This document shows, piece by piece, positions 13,474 to 13,570 of a stretch of 13,570 nucleotides of DNA. The first letter of the stretch is position 1. Each line of letters opens with the position of its first letter. The notes beneath the pieces were generated by a model that saw nothing but the letters and a program-made list of their open reading frames with translations, was not told the origin of the DNA and made no database searches. The DNA is taken from NCBI GenBank assembly GCA_900768535.1, contig CAAGDE010000176.1:1-13570 (forward strand). Reading direction: 5' to 3'. The position numbers were made by a program, and so were the translations under genes. This stretch comes from Clostridia bacterium. Lineage in GTDB: Bacteria > Bacillota > Clostridia > Oscillospirales > CAG-272.

Positions 13474-13570
13474 AAGACCTTGGGGCTCTGCCCCAAACCC
13501 CGCCTAAGACTTTCTTGAAAGAAAGTCTTAGGGATCCAAAGAACTTCCCTGAGAAGGGCGTCCCCCCTCC
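13474..13570 (+). repeat. Dispersed repeat copy with two hairpins (cut by window end)
   Basis: It is the inverted counterpart of 70-168. Hairpin 1 (13480-13496) has arms TTGGGGC/GCCCCAA around TCT. Hairpin 2 (13503-13532) has perfect 14-bp arms around a 2-base apex. The distal part CCAAAGAACTT then CTGAGAAGGGCG then C-rich continues to the window edge. It lies upstream of the DUF512 gene start. No terminator U-run follows. Confidence 0.8.

Overview
The window looks like a chromosomal piece of a GC-rich Clostridia species, most like the gut Oscillospiraceae/Ruminococcaceae type. The reasons are the DUF512 radical-SAM gene next to der (a common Clostridia arrangement), Firmicutes-style lipoprotein signals and Shine-Dalgarno sequences, and a secreted protein whose C-terminal domain resembles ones found in gut Clostridia. 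The species cannot be named from sequence alone. No rRNA, tRNA, CRISPR array, transposase or phage gene was seen.

Layout. Positions 1-168 hold a dispersed repeat in inverted, tail-to-tail copies, which runs into the 3' end of trmO (124-861, minus; tRNA t6A37 methyltransferase). From 976 to 8127 lies an accessory carbohydrate locus, all on the minus strand. In transcription order it encodes a cytoplasmic Asp-box (sialidase-like) beta-propeller protein, an HpcH/HpaI-type aldolase overlapping it by ATGA, a solute-binding lipoprotein, a secreted two-module protein, a 46-residue peptide, and a pectate-lyase-3-like beta-helix lipoprotein. A divergent AraC-family regulator (8475-9368, plus) probably controls it; two promoters with 17-bp spacers face away from each other in the shared intergenic region. 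From 9475 to 13417 is a housekeeping minus-strand operon: DUF512 radical SAM protein, der and obgE. Another copy of the dispersed repeat occupies 13474-13570.

How the genes may work together. The lipoproteins and the secreted protein would bind or trim an extracellular, probably acidic, glycan and capture its products. The Asp-box protein and aldolase would process an imported sugar or sugar acid to a pyruvate-type product, under AraC control. No permease or ATPase is in the window, so the solute-binding protein needs partners elsewhere. The real substrate is unknown. DUF512-der-obgE is unrelated housekeeping, linking two ribosome-assembly GTPases.

Most interesting non-coding signals: (a) a dispersed repeat whose 14-bp hairpin is perfect in both copies despite several sequence differences, and which supplies the last codons and the stop of trmO; (b) an 18-bp imperfect inverted repeat spanning the 5' leader of the sugar operon, with a 16-bp exact relative beyond araC; (c) a short hairpin plus three-codon uORF between the Shine-Dalgarno and start of the secreted protein; (d) crossed convergent terminators between araC and obgE.
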